From positions 1 to 34,398 of the IMG/VR virus record IMGVR_UViG_3300008450_000199: DNA of 34,398 bases. One strand, given 5' to 3'. The notes beneath the pieces are model-generated. The model worked only from the letters and a program-made list of their open reading frames with translations, did not search any database and was not told the DNA's origin. Shown here piece after piece: positions 7,034 through 15,281 of the stretch (positions within the stretch are counted from its first letter, which is position 1; every line of letters starts with the position of its first letter). A program made the translations under genes and the position numbers. The stretch comes from a virus.

Positions 7034-7780
7034 ATGGCTGACCCAATCGTGATTGAAGTGGATGAGCAGGGCAACATCGGCACGCTGCCCGAGCCCGTGC
7101 AGGCTTTCGTGAACAAGGCCATCAACGAGGCTTTCAAACGTGGCGCGCAGAAGGTCGAGCGCGAGATGTCGAGCCGCGCCATCGACCCGGCAGAGCGTGA
7201 GCGCCTGCTGCAGGCGCAGGCCGACGCGAACCTCCTGCGCGAGGAAATCGCCACGCGCGACAAGAACTTTGAGGAAGCGGCTCGCCTGCGCGAGGAACGC
7301 TTCCAGCGAGAACTGGACCAGCGAGAACAGACGCTGAAGTCCAAAGAGACCGAGATCGGGCGTCGTGATGCCCGGTTGCGGGGAATGCTCGGGGCCGAGA
7401 TTCGCGCCGCCGCCGTCGCTGCCGGTGCGCGTGAGGAAAGCCTGCCTGAGCTGCAAAAGCTCCTCGGAGCGGACCTTGACCTCGATGAGCACCTCGAGCC
7501 GTTCGTGAAGGGCGAGGGCAACGCGCCCAAGCTCGACAAGGACGGCAAGCCGGTCAGCATCGAGGGGCTAGTGCGTGAGTATCTGGCGTCCCATCCTCAC
7601 CACCTGCGCGGCGGGCAGAGTCAGTCTGGCCGTGCGCAGGGCGGTGCGTCGATTGGGCGTTCGGTGGCCGCACCGAGCCCTGCCGATGAGGCAGTGGAGC
7701 GGCTGGCGGCAGACCCGTCCCTGCGGAACCTGACGGCGGCAGTGCGCAATGTGCGCCTGCGCGCGACAGGCACGCGGTGA
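7034..7780 (+). CDS. Capsid scaffolding protein, 248 aa
   Basis: ATG at 7034 has a GAGAGGA site. Residues 30-125 are a long, highly charged coiled coil (AERERLLQAQADANLLREEI, REERFQRELDQREQTLKSKE). A helical region and a linker rich in S, G and Q follow. The position right before the major capsid gene and the coiled-coil composition are characteristic of scaffold proteins, which template procapsid assembly. No protease motif is seen here or nearby, so the scaffold may leave intact or be removed by another route. Assignment rests on context and composition. Confidence 0.78.
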   Translation: MADPIVIEVDEQGNIGTLPEPVQAFVNKAINEAFKRGAQKVEREMSSRAIDPAERERLLQAQADANLLREEIATRDKNFEEAARLREERFQRELDQREQTLKSKETEIGRRDARLRGMLGAEIRAAAVAAGAREESLPELQKLLGADLDLDEHLEPFVKGEGNAPKLDKDGKPVSIEGLVREYLASHPHHLRGGQSQSGRAQGGASIGRSVAAPSPADEAVERLAADPSLRNLTAAVRNVRLRATGTR

Positions 7781-7803
7781 CATTTCCACACGGAGTGTAG
7801 ACC

Positions 7804-8946
7804 ATGGCCTTTACCGGGCTGAGTTCCAACGACCTGTTCACGGCGTCTCTGGTCCAGGAGGACGTGTCGCGGCTGATTGCGACCCTGTCTCCCAAGGAGA
7901 CCGCGCTGCTGAACTTCCTCGGCGACAGCGACGTCTTCGCCACCTCGACCAAGCATGAGTTCGTCGAGGACTTCATGCTGCCGAACTACATCGTGGCTTC
8001 GACCGCGATCAACTCGGCCACCGCCGCCACGGCGTTCCAGGTGAACGGCCTCGGCGAAGCGCTGACGGTCGGCACCATCCTCGAGAACGAGACGCAGACC
8101 GAAATCATGCAGGTCACGTCGATTGTCGGGCCGAACAGCATCGTGGCCAGCCGTGCCTACGGCGGCGGCGCGGTGGGCTCGCTGGCGGCGGGCGGGCAGC
8201 TCTACGTGCGCGCCATGGCGGGCATCGAGGGTGACGACCACGACGGACGCCACACCCGGCGGCTCGGCGTGCGCAAGGCCAACACGCTTGGCTTGTTCCA
8301 CATGCCGGTGGCAGCCTCGGGCACCGAGATGTCGCTCAACCTCTACGGCAACGACAGCTACGACGCTGCCGTGGCGAAGGGCGTGGTGGACATGCTCCAC
8401 CAGCTCGAGAAGGAAGTCGTGCGCGGCGTGCTGAACAGCACCAACTCGCTCGGCTCGGCCAGCCAGACCCGCACCATGCAGGGCCTGCGCAACTGGATCA
8501 CGACCATCAACAGCACGGTCGTGGCCTCCAGCTTCTCGGCCAACCCGCACCTCTACATCGGGAACGTCTGGGAGCAGATTTACTCCCAGGGCGGCAGCCC
8601 CGACACGGAGACGTGGGCCATCGTCGCGGGCAGCTCGTTCTTCCGCGACATCTCGAACCTGAACGACACGAAGGTCGAGGACAGCAACCAGAGCGAGCAG
8701 TTCAAGCGCGTCATCCGCACCTACGAGGGACCGCTGGGCCGCGCCCAGGTCATCCTCTCGCGCGTGCTGGCCGCCAACGAACTGCTGCTCATCCCGCGCG
8801 AGCGCGTCAAGGTCGTGCCGCTGCAGGGCCGCTCGTTCTCCTATGAGGAGATGGGCAAGACCGGCGACAACAAGAAGGGCCTGCTGACGGGTGAATACAC
8901 CATCGAGGTGCATCACGCCAACGCCATGGCCCGTCTGCGCGTCTGA
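7804..8946 (+). CDS. Major capsid protein, SU10/DUF5309-like, 380 aa
   Basis: ATG at 7804 with a GGAG site. The sequence pattern of LSPKETALLNFLGD, then HEFVEDFMLPNYIVAST, LGVRKANTLGLFHMPVAAS, a central MLHQLEKEVVRGVLN helix, and the end KGLLTGEYTIEVHHANAMA is that of SU10-type (DUF5309-like) HK97-fold capsid proteins. About 415 copies plus portal form the head shell in typical T=7 heads, a general family property. No N-terminal delta domain is evident, agreeing with a separate scaffold gene. A strong terminator follows immediately, which would raise the relative level of this transcript. Confidence 0.9.
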   Translation: MAFTGLSSNDLFTASLVQEDVSRLIATLSPKETALLNFLGDSDVFATSTKHEFVEDFMLPNYIVASTAINSATAATAFQVNGLGEALTVGTILENETQTEIMQVTSIVGPNSIVASRAYGGGAVGSLAAGGQLYVRAMAGIEGDDHDGRHTRRLGVRKANTLGLFHMPVAASGTEMSLNLYGNDSYDAAVAKGVVDMLHQLEKEVVRGVLNSTNSLGSASQTRTMQGLRNWITTINSTVVASSFSANPHLYIGNVWEQIYSQGGSPDTETWAIVAGSSFFRDISNLNDTKVEDSNQSEQFKRVIRTYEGPLGRAQVILSRVLAANELLLIPRERVKVVPLQGRSFSYEEMGKTGDNKKGLLTGEYTIEVHHANAMARLRV

Positions 8947-8956
8947 CACTGAGCGT

Positions 8957-8993
8957 TCCGGGGTCGGCCTTGCGTCGGCCCCGGACGCATTTT
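8957..8993 (+). terminator. Rho-independent terminator after the major capsid gene
   Basis: Bases 8957-8985 fold into a 12-bp stem (TCCGGGG pairing with CCCCGGA, extended by TCGGC with two G-U pairs) and a 5-nt loop. CGCATTTT with four T residues at 8990-8993 follows. It is the best terminator in the window and lies 11 nt after the capsid stop codon. Confidence 0.78.
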
Positions 8994-9036
8994 CCATCCG
9001 CGCTTGAGCCGCGCGGCGTCAAGGAGAGGACACAGC

Positions 9037-9207
9037 ATGGACCCCATCATCGAAGAAATCTGCCGTGTGCGACACCCGCAAGACATCCGGCCCGCCTCCC
9101 TGCGGCGCTGGCAGGACTATCTGCGCCTGACGGTGCAGCCGCAACTCGACCAGCTGCAGGCCGCATCGACCAAGAAGGCCGCCAAGCGGGAGGCCGCCGA
9201 TGCGTAG
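9037..9207 (+). CDS. Small helical protein, 56 aa, between capsid and glycosyltransferase genes
   Basis: I chose the ATG at 9037 because of the excellent AAGGAGAGGA just upstream. The protein is two amphipathic helices, with RHPQDIRPASLRRWQDYLRL in the centre, ending in a lysine/alanine-rich tail. It overlaps the next gene by 8 nt and starts a new transcription segment after the terminator. Small proteins at this position are sometimes head-tail or decoration proteins, but it is too short and helical for a typical decoration fold. Function unknown. Confidence 0.75.
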   Translation: MDPIIEEICRVRHPQDIRPASLRRWQDYLRLTVQPQLDQLQAASTKKAAKREAADA

Positions 9208-12133
9208 TCCAATGACCTGGGCGTTTCACATCGACAGCGTCGAGTTCACGCCTGCCGTCATCGCTGGCACGGCGTCGCTGGGCGGCTCCGAGTCGGCCTG
9301 TCTCGGGCTGGCGCGGGCGCTGCAGGCGCGAGGGCACCGCGTTCACATCTTCACCACGCAGCTGCACCCGGACGCCCCGAGCAAGGACGCATGGGGCGTG
9401 GCGTGGCACCGCACCGCCGACCTTGACGCGCTCTCGCGGTTCTGTCACTGGGACGTGTTCGTCGCGCTCCGCATGCCGCACATCTTCAACCAGCGCATCC
9501 CGGCGACCGTCCGCGTGTTGTGGAATCAGGACTTGCTCACCGGCGAGGCCGCCAAGACGCAGACGATGGCGTTCGGGTGGGCCTATGACGTGGTGGCCTA
9601 CGTGAGCCACTACCACCGCAAGCAGTGGGAAGGCGTCGCGCCTGAGCTGGCTTCCATCGGATGGGTCTGCCGGAACGGCTTCGACCCGTCGTATGTGCCG
9701 ACCGACGTCACGCGCCATCCCAAGCGGGTCATCCACATCACGCGGCCCGAGCGCGGCCTGCGGCCCCTGCTGGCGATGTGGCCCGAGGTGCGGCGACAGG
9801 TGCCGGACGCCGAGCTGCACCTCTGCCGCTACAACAGCATGTATGACGCGCAGGGGTGGGGCCGGGTGTGCGCGGCCTACGACGAGCAGGTAGCCGCCGT
9901 CAACGCGCAGGTGGGTGGGATTACCTGGCTGGGCGAGCTCGGCAAGCCCGAACTCTACCGGGCCATCGCAGGCGCGGCGGTCATGTGGTATCCCGGCGTG
10001 GCTGACTTCGCCGAGACCTCCTGTGTCGCCGCCATCGAGGCGCAGGCGTGCGGCACGCCGTTTGTGGGCAGCTACAAGGGCGCACTGCCGGAGACGGTGC
10101 CGCACGGCACGCTCATTCAGGGCGATGCCGACACGCCCGAGTATCAGGCCGAGAGCATCAAGGCCGTGGTGGGCATCCTGACCGGCGCCAATCTGTCGCA
10201 ACAGGTGCGCGACGGACTTGTGCATGTGCAGGGCTACACGTTCGACCAGGTGGCGCAGAGCTGGGAGCACATGGCGGTCGGTCAGATGGCGGACCGGCGA
10301 ATCCGCGAGCCGCAGGCCCTGCTGCAGCAGCTGCTGCACGAGGACGACCACTGCGCCGCGCAGGTGCTGGCGCGTGAACTGGGCGACACCGCGACCGCCG
10401 AGTGGTGCCAGTATGTCATCGACGGCAAGGACCAAAGCGCCGACGACTACGGGGCGCACGCGCTGCCGCCGCTGGTCGAGATGCAGCACAGCCCACGCAT
10501 TCGCAGCGTGGTGGAGCAGCTGCAGGGCTGCACCAGCGTGCTGGACGTTGCCTGTGGCAACGGGGCGTTCGCACTGGCACTGGCGCAGGCCGACCCGTCG
10601 CGGCGCGTGGTGGGCGTCGATTACAGCGCCGCCAACATCGCCGTGGCCCGCGAGACGGCGACGGCGCTCGGCGTGGCCGACCGCTGCACGTTCGTGCAGG
10701 GCGCGGTCTATAGCTACGTGACCCACACGGCCCACGAGACGCTGCTGGATGAGCTGGCGGCGCTCGGGCCGTTCGATGGGGTCTTTGTTGGCGAGTTCTG
10801 CGAACACATCGCGGGGGTGGATGGCTTCCTCTCCGCTGTCGCCGCCCGCGCCCAGACGGGCGCTCGCATGGTGTGCACCATGCCGTCGGGGCCGTTCGTG
10901 GAACTCGCCAGCAAAGACATCCCGATGCGCAAGGGCCATGTGCATCACTTCCGCGCGCCTGACCTCGAACAGGTGTGGGGCACGCAAGACCGGCTCAACG
11001 TCGCGTTCCTCGACATCGGCGTCACGCCGCGCGGCCAGCGGGTCGGGCACTGGATCGTCTCGTGCCAGCTCAACGGACGTCCCTTCCGACCGCGTGACTT
11101 CGCGGCGGCGATTCGTCGGGCGCGGCCCAAGCGGGCGCTGTCGGTCGGCATCCTCGCCGGCGAGACCATCGACCTGTGGCGCTGCCTCGAGTCAGTCTGG
11201 CCGGTAGCGGACGAGATTATCCTGGCCGACACCGGCGTCGGGACGGCAGCGCTGCAGCCGTTCCTCGACGCCTTCCCGCGCACCCGGGTAGTGGAGGTCG
11301 GGGCGGTGGGCGACCTGCGCGGCGGTTTCGCGGAGGCCCGGAACGCCACACTGGCAGCGGCGACCGGCGCGTGGTTCCTGTGGATTGACAGCGACGAGCG
11401 GCTCGTGGATGCGCACGCGCTGCACCACTACCTCGAGGGCGGCATCTTCACGGGCTACGGCGTCAAGCAGAACCATCTGCAGCTCGACATGGGCGTCACG
11501 TTCGACACCCCGATTCGCGTCTTCCGGCGCCAGCCAGACATCGAGTTCTACGGCTGCGTCCACGAACAGCCGCAGCAGCGCGACTGCAACGGCGACATCC
11601 TGCCCGCGCTCCAGCTGAACGACGTGCAGATTGCGCACACCGGCTACCTGACCGAGCGGGTCCGACGCGACAAGGCGCTGCGGCGCAACCTGCCGCTGCT
11701 CATCCGCGACGGCGAGGTGTTCCCGGACCGCCGCTTGCACCAGCTGCTGGTGCTGCGTGACCATCTCAACCTCGCGCAGTGGGACAGCGAGGAGCGCGGC
11801 GGCCTGAGTGACATCGGGCGCAACCACCTGCGCAAGGTCGTCGAGCTGTTCGAGACGCACTTTGCCGACCCGTCCGACAAGTATCACCCGCTGGCCTATC
11901 CCTTCTACGAGGCGGCGGTAAAGCAGGTGAGCGGGGCGCTGGAAGTGGAGGTGGCGTTTGCGGCACAGGTGCAGGGCCTGAAGGGGCGCGCCAAGCCCGA
12001 GCGCATCTGGGTGCGGCACGCTGGGCAGATTCCCGTCCTGCTGCGCAATCTGCAGGCGCAGTGGCTGAAGCTGTTCCTGCCGCCGCCGCCGATTGACGTC
12101 GAACCAATGTCTGGCACGGAGGCTGAGCGATGA
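9200..12133 (+). CDS. Three-domain glycosyltransferase (GT4) - methyltransferase - glycosyltransferase (GT2), 977 aa
   Basis: Residues 1-360 look like a GT-B fold, GT4-type enzyme: SLGGSESACLGLARAL near residue 26, and the EX7E pattern ETSCVAAIE at 272-280 followed by ACGTPFVG. Residues 420-635 look like a class I SAM-dependent methyltransferase: motif I VLDVACGNGAFAL at about 447, GVDYS at about 472. Residues 645-870 look like a GT-A fold, GT2-type enzyme: LSVGILAGETIDLWRCLESV at 647, ARNATLAAATGAWFLWIDSD ending at 732 with the DSD metal motif. The last 100 residues are helical, ending in a PPPP segment. The combination predicts building and methylating a short glycan. Position between capsid and neck genes suggests virion proteins as acceptors; DNA or cell-surface sugars are alternatives. 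ATG 9200 follows GGGAGG; ATG 9212 is a second option. Confidence 0.9.
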   Translation: MRSPMTWAFHIDSVEFTPAVIAGTASLGGSESACLGLARALQARGHRVHIFTTQLHPDAPSKDAWGVAWHRTADLDALSRFCHWDVFVALRMPHIFNQRIPATVRVLWNQDLLTGEAAKTQTMAFGWAYDVVAYVSHYHRKQWEGVAPELASIGWVCRNGFDPSYVPTDVTRHPKRVIHITRPERGLRPLLAMWPEVRRQVPDAELHLCRYNSMYDAQGWGRVCAAYDEQVAAVNAQVGGITWLGELGKPELYRAIAGAAVMWYPGVADFAETSCVAAIEAQACGTPFVGSYKGALPETVPHGTLIQGDADTPEYQAESIKAVVGILTGANLSQQVRDGLVHVQGYTFDQVAQSWEHMAVGQMADRRIREPQALLQQLLHEDDHCAAQVLARELGDTATAEWCQYVIDGKDQSADDYGAHALPPLVEMQHSPRIRSVVEQLQGCTSVLDVACGNGAFALALAQADPSRRVVGVDYSAANIAVARETATALGVADRCTFVQGAVYSYVTHTAHETLLDELAALGPFDGVFVGEFCEHIAGVDGFLSAVAARAQTGARMVCTMPSGPFVELASKDIPMRKGHVHHFRAPDLEQVWGTQDRLNVAFLDIGVTPRGQRVGHWIVSCQLNGRPFRPRDFAAAIRRARPKRALSVGILAGETIDLWRCLESVWPVADEIILADTGVGTAALQPFLDAFPRTRVVEVGAVGDLRGGFAEARNATLAAATGAWFLWIDSDERLVDAHALHHYLEGGIFTGYGVKQNHLQLDMGVTFDTPIRVFRRQPDIEFYGCVHEQPQQRDCNGDILPALQLNDVQIAHTGYLTERVRRDKALRRNLPLLIRDGEVFPDRRLHQLLVLRDHLNLAQWDSEERGGLSDIGRNHLRKVVELFETHFADPSDKYHPLAYPFYEAAVKQVSGALEVEVAFAAQVQGLKGRAKPERIWVRHAGQIPVLLRNLQAQWLKLFLPPPPIDVEPMSGTEAER

Positions 12134-13002
12134 GCGTGTGGTTCCCGAACGATGTGGTCTATGACAGCGACCTCGAGGCCTACGAGCAGACCATCCTGAC
12201 GCAGTTCGGCCAGACCGACTGGCAGACCAAGCGCGTCAAGGCGCTCGAGGACTGGGCCTTCCCGGCGCTGGCGAAAGCGGGGTATGTGCCCGAGCGCCTG
12301 CGCACCCGTCACGCCCCGGCCAAGGTGTGGGGCCTGACCGGCGGCGTCTACACCGACTATACGGCAGCGGCCACGACGCCCAACGCCGCGACCATCCCGC
12401 TGGCCACGGTGTTTGCGAACCACGCGACGGACCATCTGCTGATTGGCTCGCCGCTGCAGTTCCGGGGCCTGTCCATCCGCATGCTCGACCAGGTCAGCAA
12501 CACCAACGGCACGCTGACCGTGCAGGTCTGGGCCGATTCGTGGGAGCAGGTCAACCCGCTGAACGAGACGCAGTTCCTGAACAACAAGCCGTTCAGCCGA
12601 GGCGGCGACGTGCGATGGGAGATGCCTGGCAACTGGGTGACGCGCACCATCAACGGCTCCGCGCCGCTCTATTGGGCGCGCATCACGCTGACCTCGACGC
12701 CTGCCGGAGCCTTTGCGGGGCAGATCGGGTGCATCCGTGGCACGGCGCTGACCGGCCCGGTGACGCTGCGCACGCTCGGCCTGATCTTCCGTGAGGCGCA
12801 GACGCTGCAGGGAGGGCCGTGGGAAGACAAGGCCAACACGTATTTGGCCGACGCCGAGCGCGCGCTCGAGGGCGCGATGCTGCTGGTGAGCCGGGAGTTC
12901 GACACTCTGACCGTGGATGACCAGATTGACCCGTCCGAGGCCGCACAGACCACGGGCGAGGTCACGGGCCAGCCCACGGGCTACAGCTGGGAGCGTGGCT
13001 GA
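12130..13002 (+). CDS. Head-tail connector/adaptor-like protein with inserted beta domain, 290 aa
   Basis: ATG overlaps the previous stop (ATGAGCG). The first 65 residues are helical (DLEAYEQTILTQFG, KRVKALEDWAFPALA). Residues 75-215 are rich in beta strands with a sandwich-like pattern (PLQFRGLSIRML, LTVQVWADSWEQV). The final part returns to helices (YLADAERALEGAMLLVSREF). Helical adaptors at the neck with an inserted beta domain fit the position between capsid and tail genes. I do not recognise a named family, so the role is positional. Confidence 0.6.
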   Translation: MSVWFPNDVVYDSDLEAYEQTILTQFGQTDWQTKRVKALEDWAFPALAKAGYVPERLRTRHAPAKVWGLTGGVYTDYTAAATTPNAATIPLATVFANHATDHLLIGSPLQFRGLSIRMLDQVSNTNGTLTVQVWADSWEQVNPLNETQFLNNKPFSRGGDVRWEMPGNWVTRTINGSAPLYWARITLTSTPAGAFAGQIGCIRGTALTGPVTLRTLGLIFREAQTLQGGPWEDKANTYLADAERALEGAMLLVSREFDTLTVDDQIDPSEAAQTTGEVTGQPTGYSWERG

Positions 13003-13430
13003 TGGCGACGACGCCGGATGTCCTTCGCAACCGCGTGCGCAGTCTGGTCGTGGCGGCCCCGTTCTCGTATCGGGAAGCCGTCAGCAGCGACGACTTCAGC
13101 CTGCAGGGAAGCGGCAGCAGCGATGCCGTGTTCCGGTGCGTGGTGAGCGGGGGCACGAGCATCGGCGGCTTTGGCTACACCGAAGACCGCACCGACGTGC
13201 TGGAACTTGAAGTGGCGCGGCACATTGCCGCCGACTACATGGCGACGTTCCAGACGCTGGTCGGGGACTGCAACAGTCTGCTCGCAGCGATTGTCAGGGA
13301 CGGGCATCAGACCTCGGGTCTGTATACCGTCCCGGACGACGGGCGTGACTGGGCGATTTCGGCACCCGTGGGCGCGTCGTATCTGACGCTGCGCCTGACG
13401 GTGCCACTCAATTACGAAGCACAAGTCTAG
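13002..13430 (+). CDS. Head closure or tail terminator-like neck protein, 142 aa
   Basis: ATG at 13002 overlaps the previous TGA. The protein mixes strands and helices: RSLVVAAPFSYREA, then VLELEVARHIAADYMATFQT, and the C-terminal strand pair DWAISAPVGASYLTLRLTVP. Length of about 140 aa and place immediately before the tail tube gene match tail terminator (gpU-like) or tail completion proteins, which cap the tube and attach it to the head. Direct motif support is weak. Confidence 0.65.
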   Translation: MATTPDVLRNRVRSLVVAAPFSYREAVSSDDFSLQGSGSSDAVFRCVVSGGTSIGGFGYTEDRTDVLELEVARHIAADYMATFQTLVGDCNSLLAAIVRDGHQTSGLYTVPDDGRDWAISAPVGASYLTLRLTVPLNYEAQV

Positions 13431-13441
13431 GAGATATCCAC

Positions 13442-14503
13442 ATGGGAGTGACCGGCAGGGAAGTCAAGGCTGCGTTCGCGAAGTTCGGCACGAACTCGTG
13501 GGGCGTGGCCGCCAGCGTCACCAGGGGCATCTATCTGTCCGCGGACGGCGGGGCGCGGTTCGCCCCGCAGCGCGTCAACGATGAGGCCTTTGGGCAGACG
13601 TTCTACGGGCGCGGGGACTTCGGCGATACGGCGCCGCAGGACATCACGCTCACCACGCGCGACCGCTACGCCGACCACCAGTATGTGCTGGAGGCGCTGG
13701 CGATGGGCAGTCCCGCGGCTCCGACCATCAGCAGCTCGGCGACCGGGCAGACGACGTCGTGGAAGCACGTCATTGACCTGTCAGCCTCGGCTGACGGGCT
13801 CGGCGCGACCTTCGCGTTTGACAAGGTGCAGTTCGTCGATGAAATCACCGCAACCAAAATCTACGGCTTCAACAAGACCGTGGGCGACAGCGGCGTGATG
13901 GAAACGACGTTCCGCGTCATGGGCAACCGCATGACCGACATCTCGTCGGTGAACGTGGCGGCGACCGTTGCGGGGGCGAATTACCCCGGCCTCGACAACC
14001 GCGTGTTCCGCAAGCAGGGCACCTACCGGATGAACATCCAGTCGGCGGGCTCGCTCGCGGCCACGAACGCCATCGCGCTCGAGGGCATCACCTTCGAGTT
14101 CGAGCGCCCGCAGGATGCGCCCAACGTGACCGGGCAGGACTACATCGCGGAGCCCGGAGACAACGGCTTCCCGACCATGCGCCTGACCATCACGTATCCG
14201 AGGATGAACACGGTGTCGGCGAACAGCCTGTATGCCGCGCTGCGGAACGACACGGCGTTCAAGGCTGACCTCACCTTCGAGGGCAGCTACATCAACTCGA
14301 CCGACCGCTACACCGAGAAGATTGAGTTCCCGGCGCTGGAGCTGGACACGGACGGCTTCACGGCCAACGTGTCTGGCGCGGACCAGGTGAAGCCGCAGGC
14401 CATCTTCCTGGCCAAGGCGGCAGCGACCTCCCCGACGGGCATGGCGTTTGTCAACCCCTTCCGCATGACCCGTATCACCACGCAGTCGCTGGCGGCCTTC
14501 TAG
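13442..14503 (+). CDS. Major tail tube protein, 353 aa
   Basis: ATG at 13442 with AGGAGAT upstream. The sequence has the tail-tube style seen in Phage_tail_tube family members of siphoviruses: GVTGREVKAAFAKFGTNSWG at the start, repeated strand pairs in the middle (FVDEITATKIYGFNK, VMETTFRVMGNRM), and a C-terminal MRLTITYPRMNT plus TEKIEFPALELD. Hexamers stack to form the flexible tube. No sheath gene follows, in line with a non-contractile tail. It is longer than the 200-aa minimum of the family, suggesting an extra outer domain. Confidence 0.83.
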   Translation: MGVTGREVKAAFAKFGTNSWGVAASVTRGIYLSADGGARFAPQRVNDEAFGQTFYGRGDFGDTAPQDITLTTRDRYADHQYVLEALAMGSPAAPTISSSATGQTTSWKHVIDLSASADGLGATFAFDKVQFVDEITATKIYGFNKTVGDSGVMETTFRVMGNRMTDISSVNVAATVAGANYPGLDNRVFRKQGTYRMNIQSAGSLAATNAIALEGITFEFERPQDAPNVTGQDYIAEPGDNGFPTMRLTITYPRMNTVSANSLYAALRNDTAFKADLTFEGSYINSTDRYTEKIEFPALELDTDGFTANVSGADQVKPQAIFLAKAAATSPTGMAFVNPFRMTRITTQSLAAF

Positions 14504-14545
14504 CCGTCAGCGCTGCCTTCCTGACCCACGAAAGGTAGACGAGCG

Positions 14546-14959
14546 ATGCCGAGACAACTGCAAACCGATGGGGCCACATTCGAGGTGCGAGAGGACGCGC
14601 TGGACGACCTCCAGCACGCGGACCCGGATGTGGTCTACATCTGCCGGGAACTGACGACGACCAAGTGGCGCGAGCTGCAGCGCCAGCACACGCGCAAGGT
14701 GCTGAACAAGGCGACCAAGCAGATGGAGAACGTGACCGACAACGAGGCGTTCTCTGACGCGATTGTGGACTATGTGCTGATGGACTGGCGCGGAATTGTC
14801 GAGCGCGGCGGGGCTCCGGCCCCCTGCACGACCGAGAACAAGCTGCGGCTCGACGGCGTGGTCAAAGCGGCGCTTGTCGGCAAGGCGGGGCTCTCGCAGA
14901 TTGTCGAGGGCGCGGCCATCAAGGAGACCTCGTTTCGGCCAACTCCGGACGTGGGCTGA
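14546..14959 (+). CDS. Tail assembly chaperone, upstream (gpG-like) frame, 137 aa
   Basis: ATG at 14546 follows AAAGG. The small, charged protein with RELTTTKWRELQRQHTRKVL and a helical body sits between the tail tube and tape-measure genes, the standard place of tail assembly chaperones. It ends at TGA 14957-14959. A second frame, open across the stop, continues to 15281 with no good start codon of its own, so the longer gpGT-like product is probably made by ribosomal frameshifting near 14933. Chaperones of this kind coat the tape measure before tube assembly. Confidence 0.75.
   Translation: MPRQLQTDGATFEVREDALDDLQHADPDVVYICRELTTTKWRELQRQHTRKVLNKATKQMENVTDNEAFSDAIVDYVLMDWRGIVERGGAPAPCTTENKLRLDGVVKAALVGKAGLSQIVEGAAIKETSFRPTPDVG
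14933..14938 (+). promoter_or_regulatory. Candidate +1 programmed frameshift site (TTT CGG)
   Basis: The upstream frame reads TCG TTT CGG. A +1 slip of tRNA-Phe from TTT to TTC moves the ribosome into the frame that continues to 15281. The frame geometry demands +1 or -2; none of the in-phase heptamers near the stop supports a -2 slip as well. The rare-type CGG codon in the A site would favour a pause. Confidence 0.5.
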
Positions 14960-15281
14960 GTTCTGGGCCGACTCGGTCGCCACGGGCCACGTCGTCTGCT
15001 GTCAGCTGGCCGACGATGAGCTGGTGGCGTCCGAGCCGGAGCAATACGACTGCCGGTCGTGTGTGCTCATGGAGCACATGACCAGCTTGGACGCCGACAA
15101 CCAGCAGGCCTGGGACATCTACCGGGCCTGCTGTAATCGGTTCACGCAAGACCTCGGGGCCGGGTCGGTCGTGCTCGACCGGCTGACGCAAGATATGGAG
15201 CCCGAGGCCTTCGTCGATGTCACGGACCGGCTGCGGCTGGTCTACGATATCCTCGCCCCCCGAAAGGAGCCGACCCGCTGA
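14934..15281 (+). CDS. Tail assembly chaperone, downstream (gpT-like) extension
   Basis: This frame is open from inside the upstream chaperone gene to TGA at 15279-15281 and encodes about 115 residues from TTC 14934, including WAEFWADSVATGHVVCCQLA, a CRSC pair, DIYRACCNRF and a charged C-terminus. Its only upstream start is a poor TTG at 14796, so it is most likely expressed as a fusion after the +1 slip. It overlaps the tape-measure ATG by one base. Four cysteines in two pairs (CC, CRSC, CC) are unusual for this role and might bind metal. Confidence 0.68.
   Translation, partial: FGQLRTWAEFWADSVATGHVVCCQLADDELVASEPEQYDCRSCVLMEHMTSLDADNQQAWDIYRACCNRFTQDLGAGSVVLDRLTQDMEPEAFVDVTDRLRLVYDILAPRKEPTR

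Noticed and set aside
7621-8997. Minus-strand frame opposite the capsid gene (458 codons)
   Set aside because: It mirrors codon bias of the capsid gene, has no recognisable domain and no suitable ribosome binding site.
9047-11050. Minus-strand frame opposite the glycosyltransferase gene (667 codons)
   Set aside because: Same reason: a GC-driven shadow with no domain motifs.
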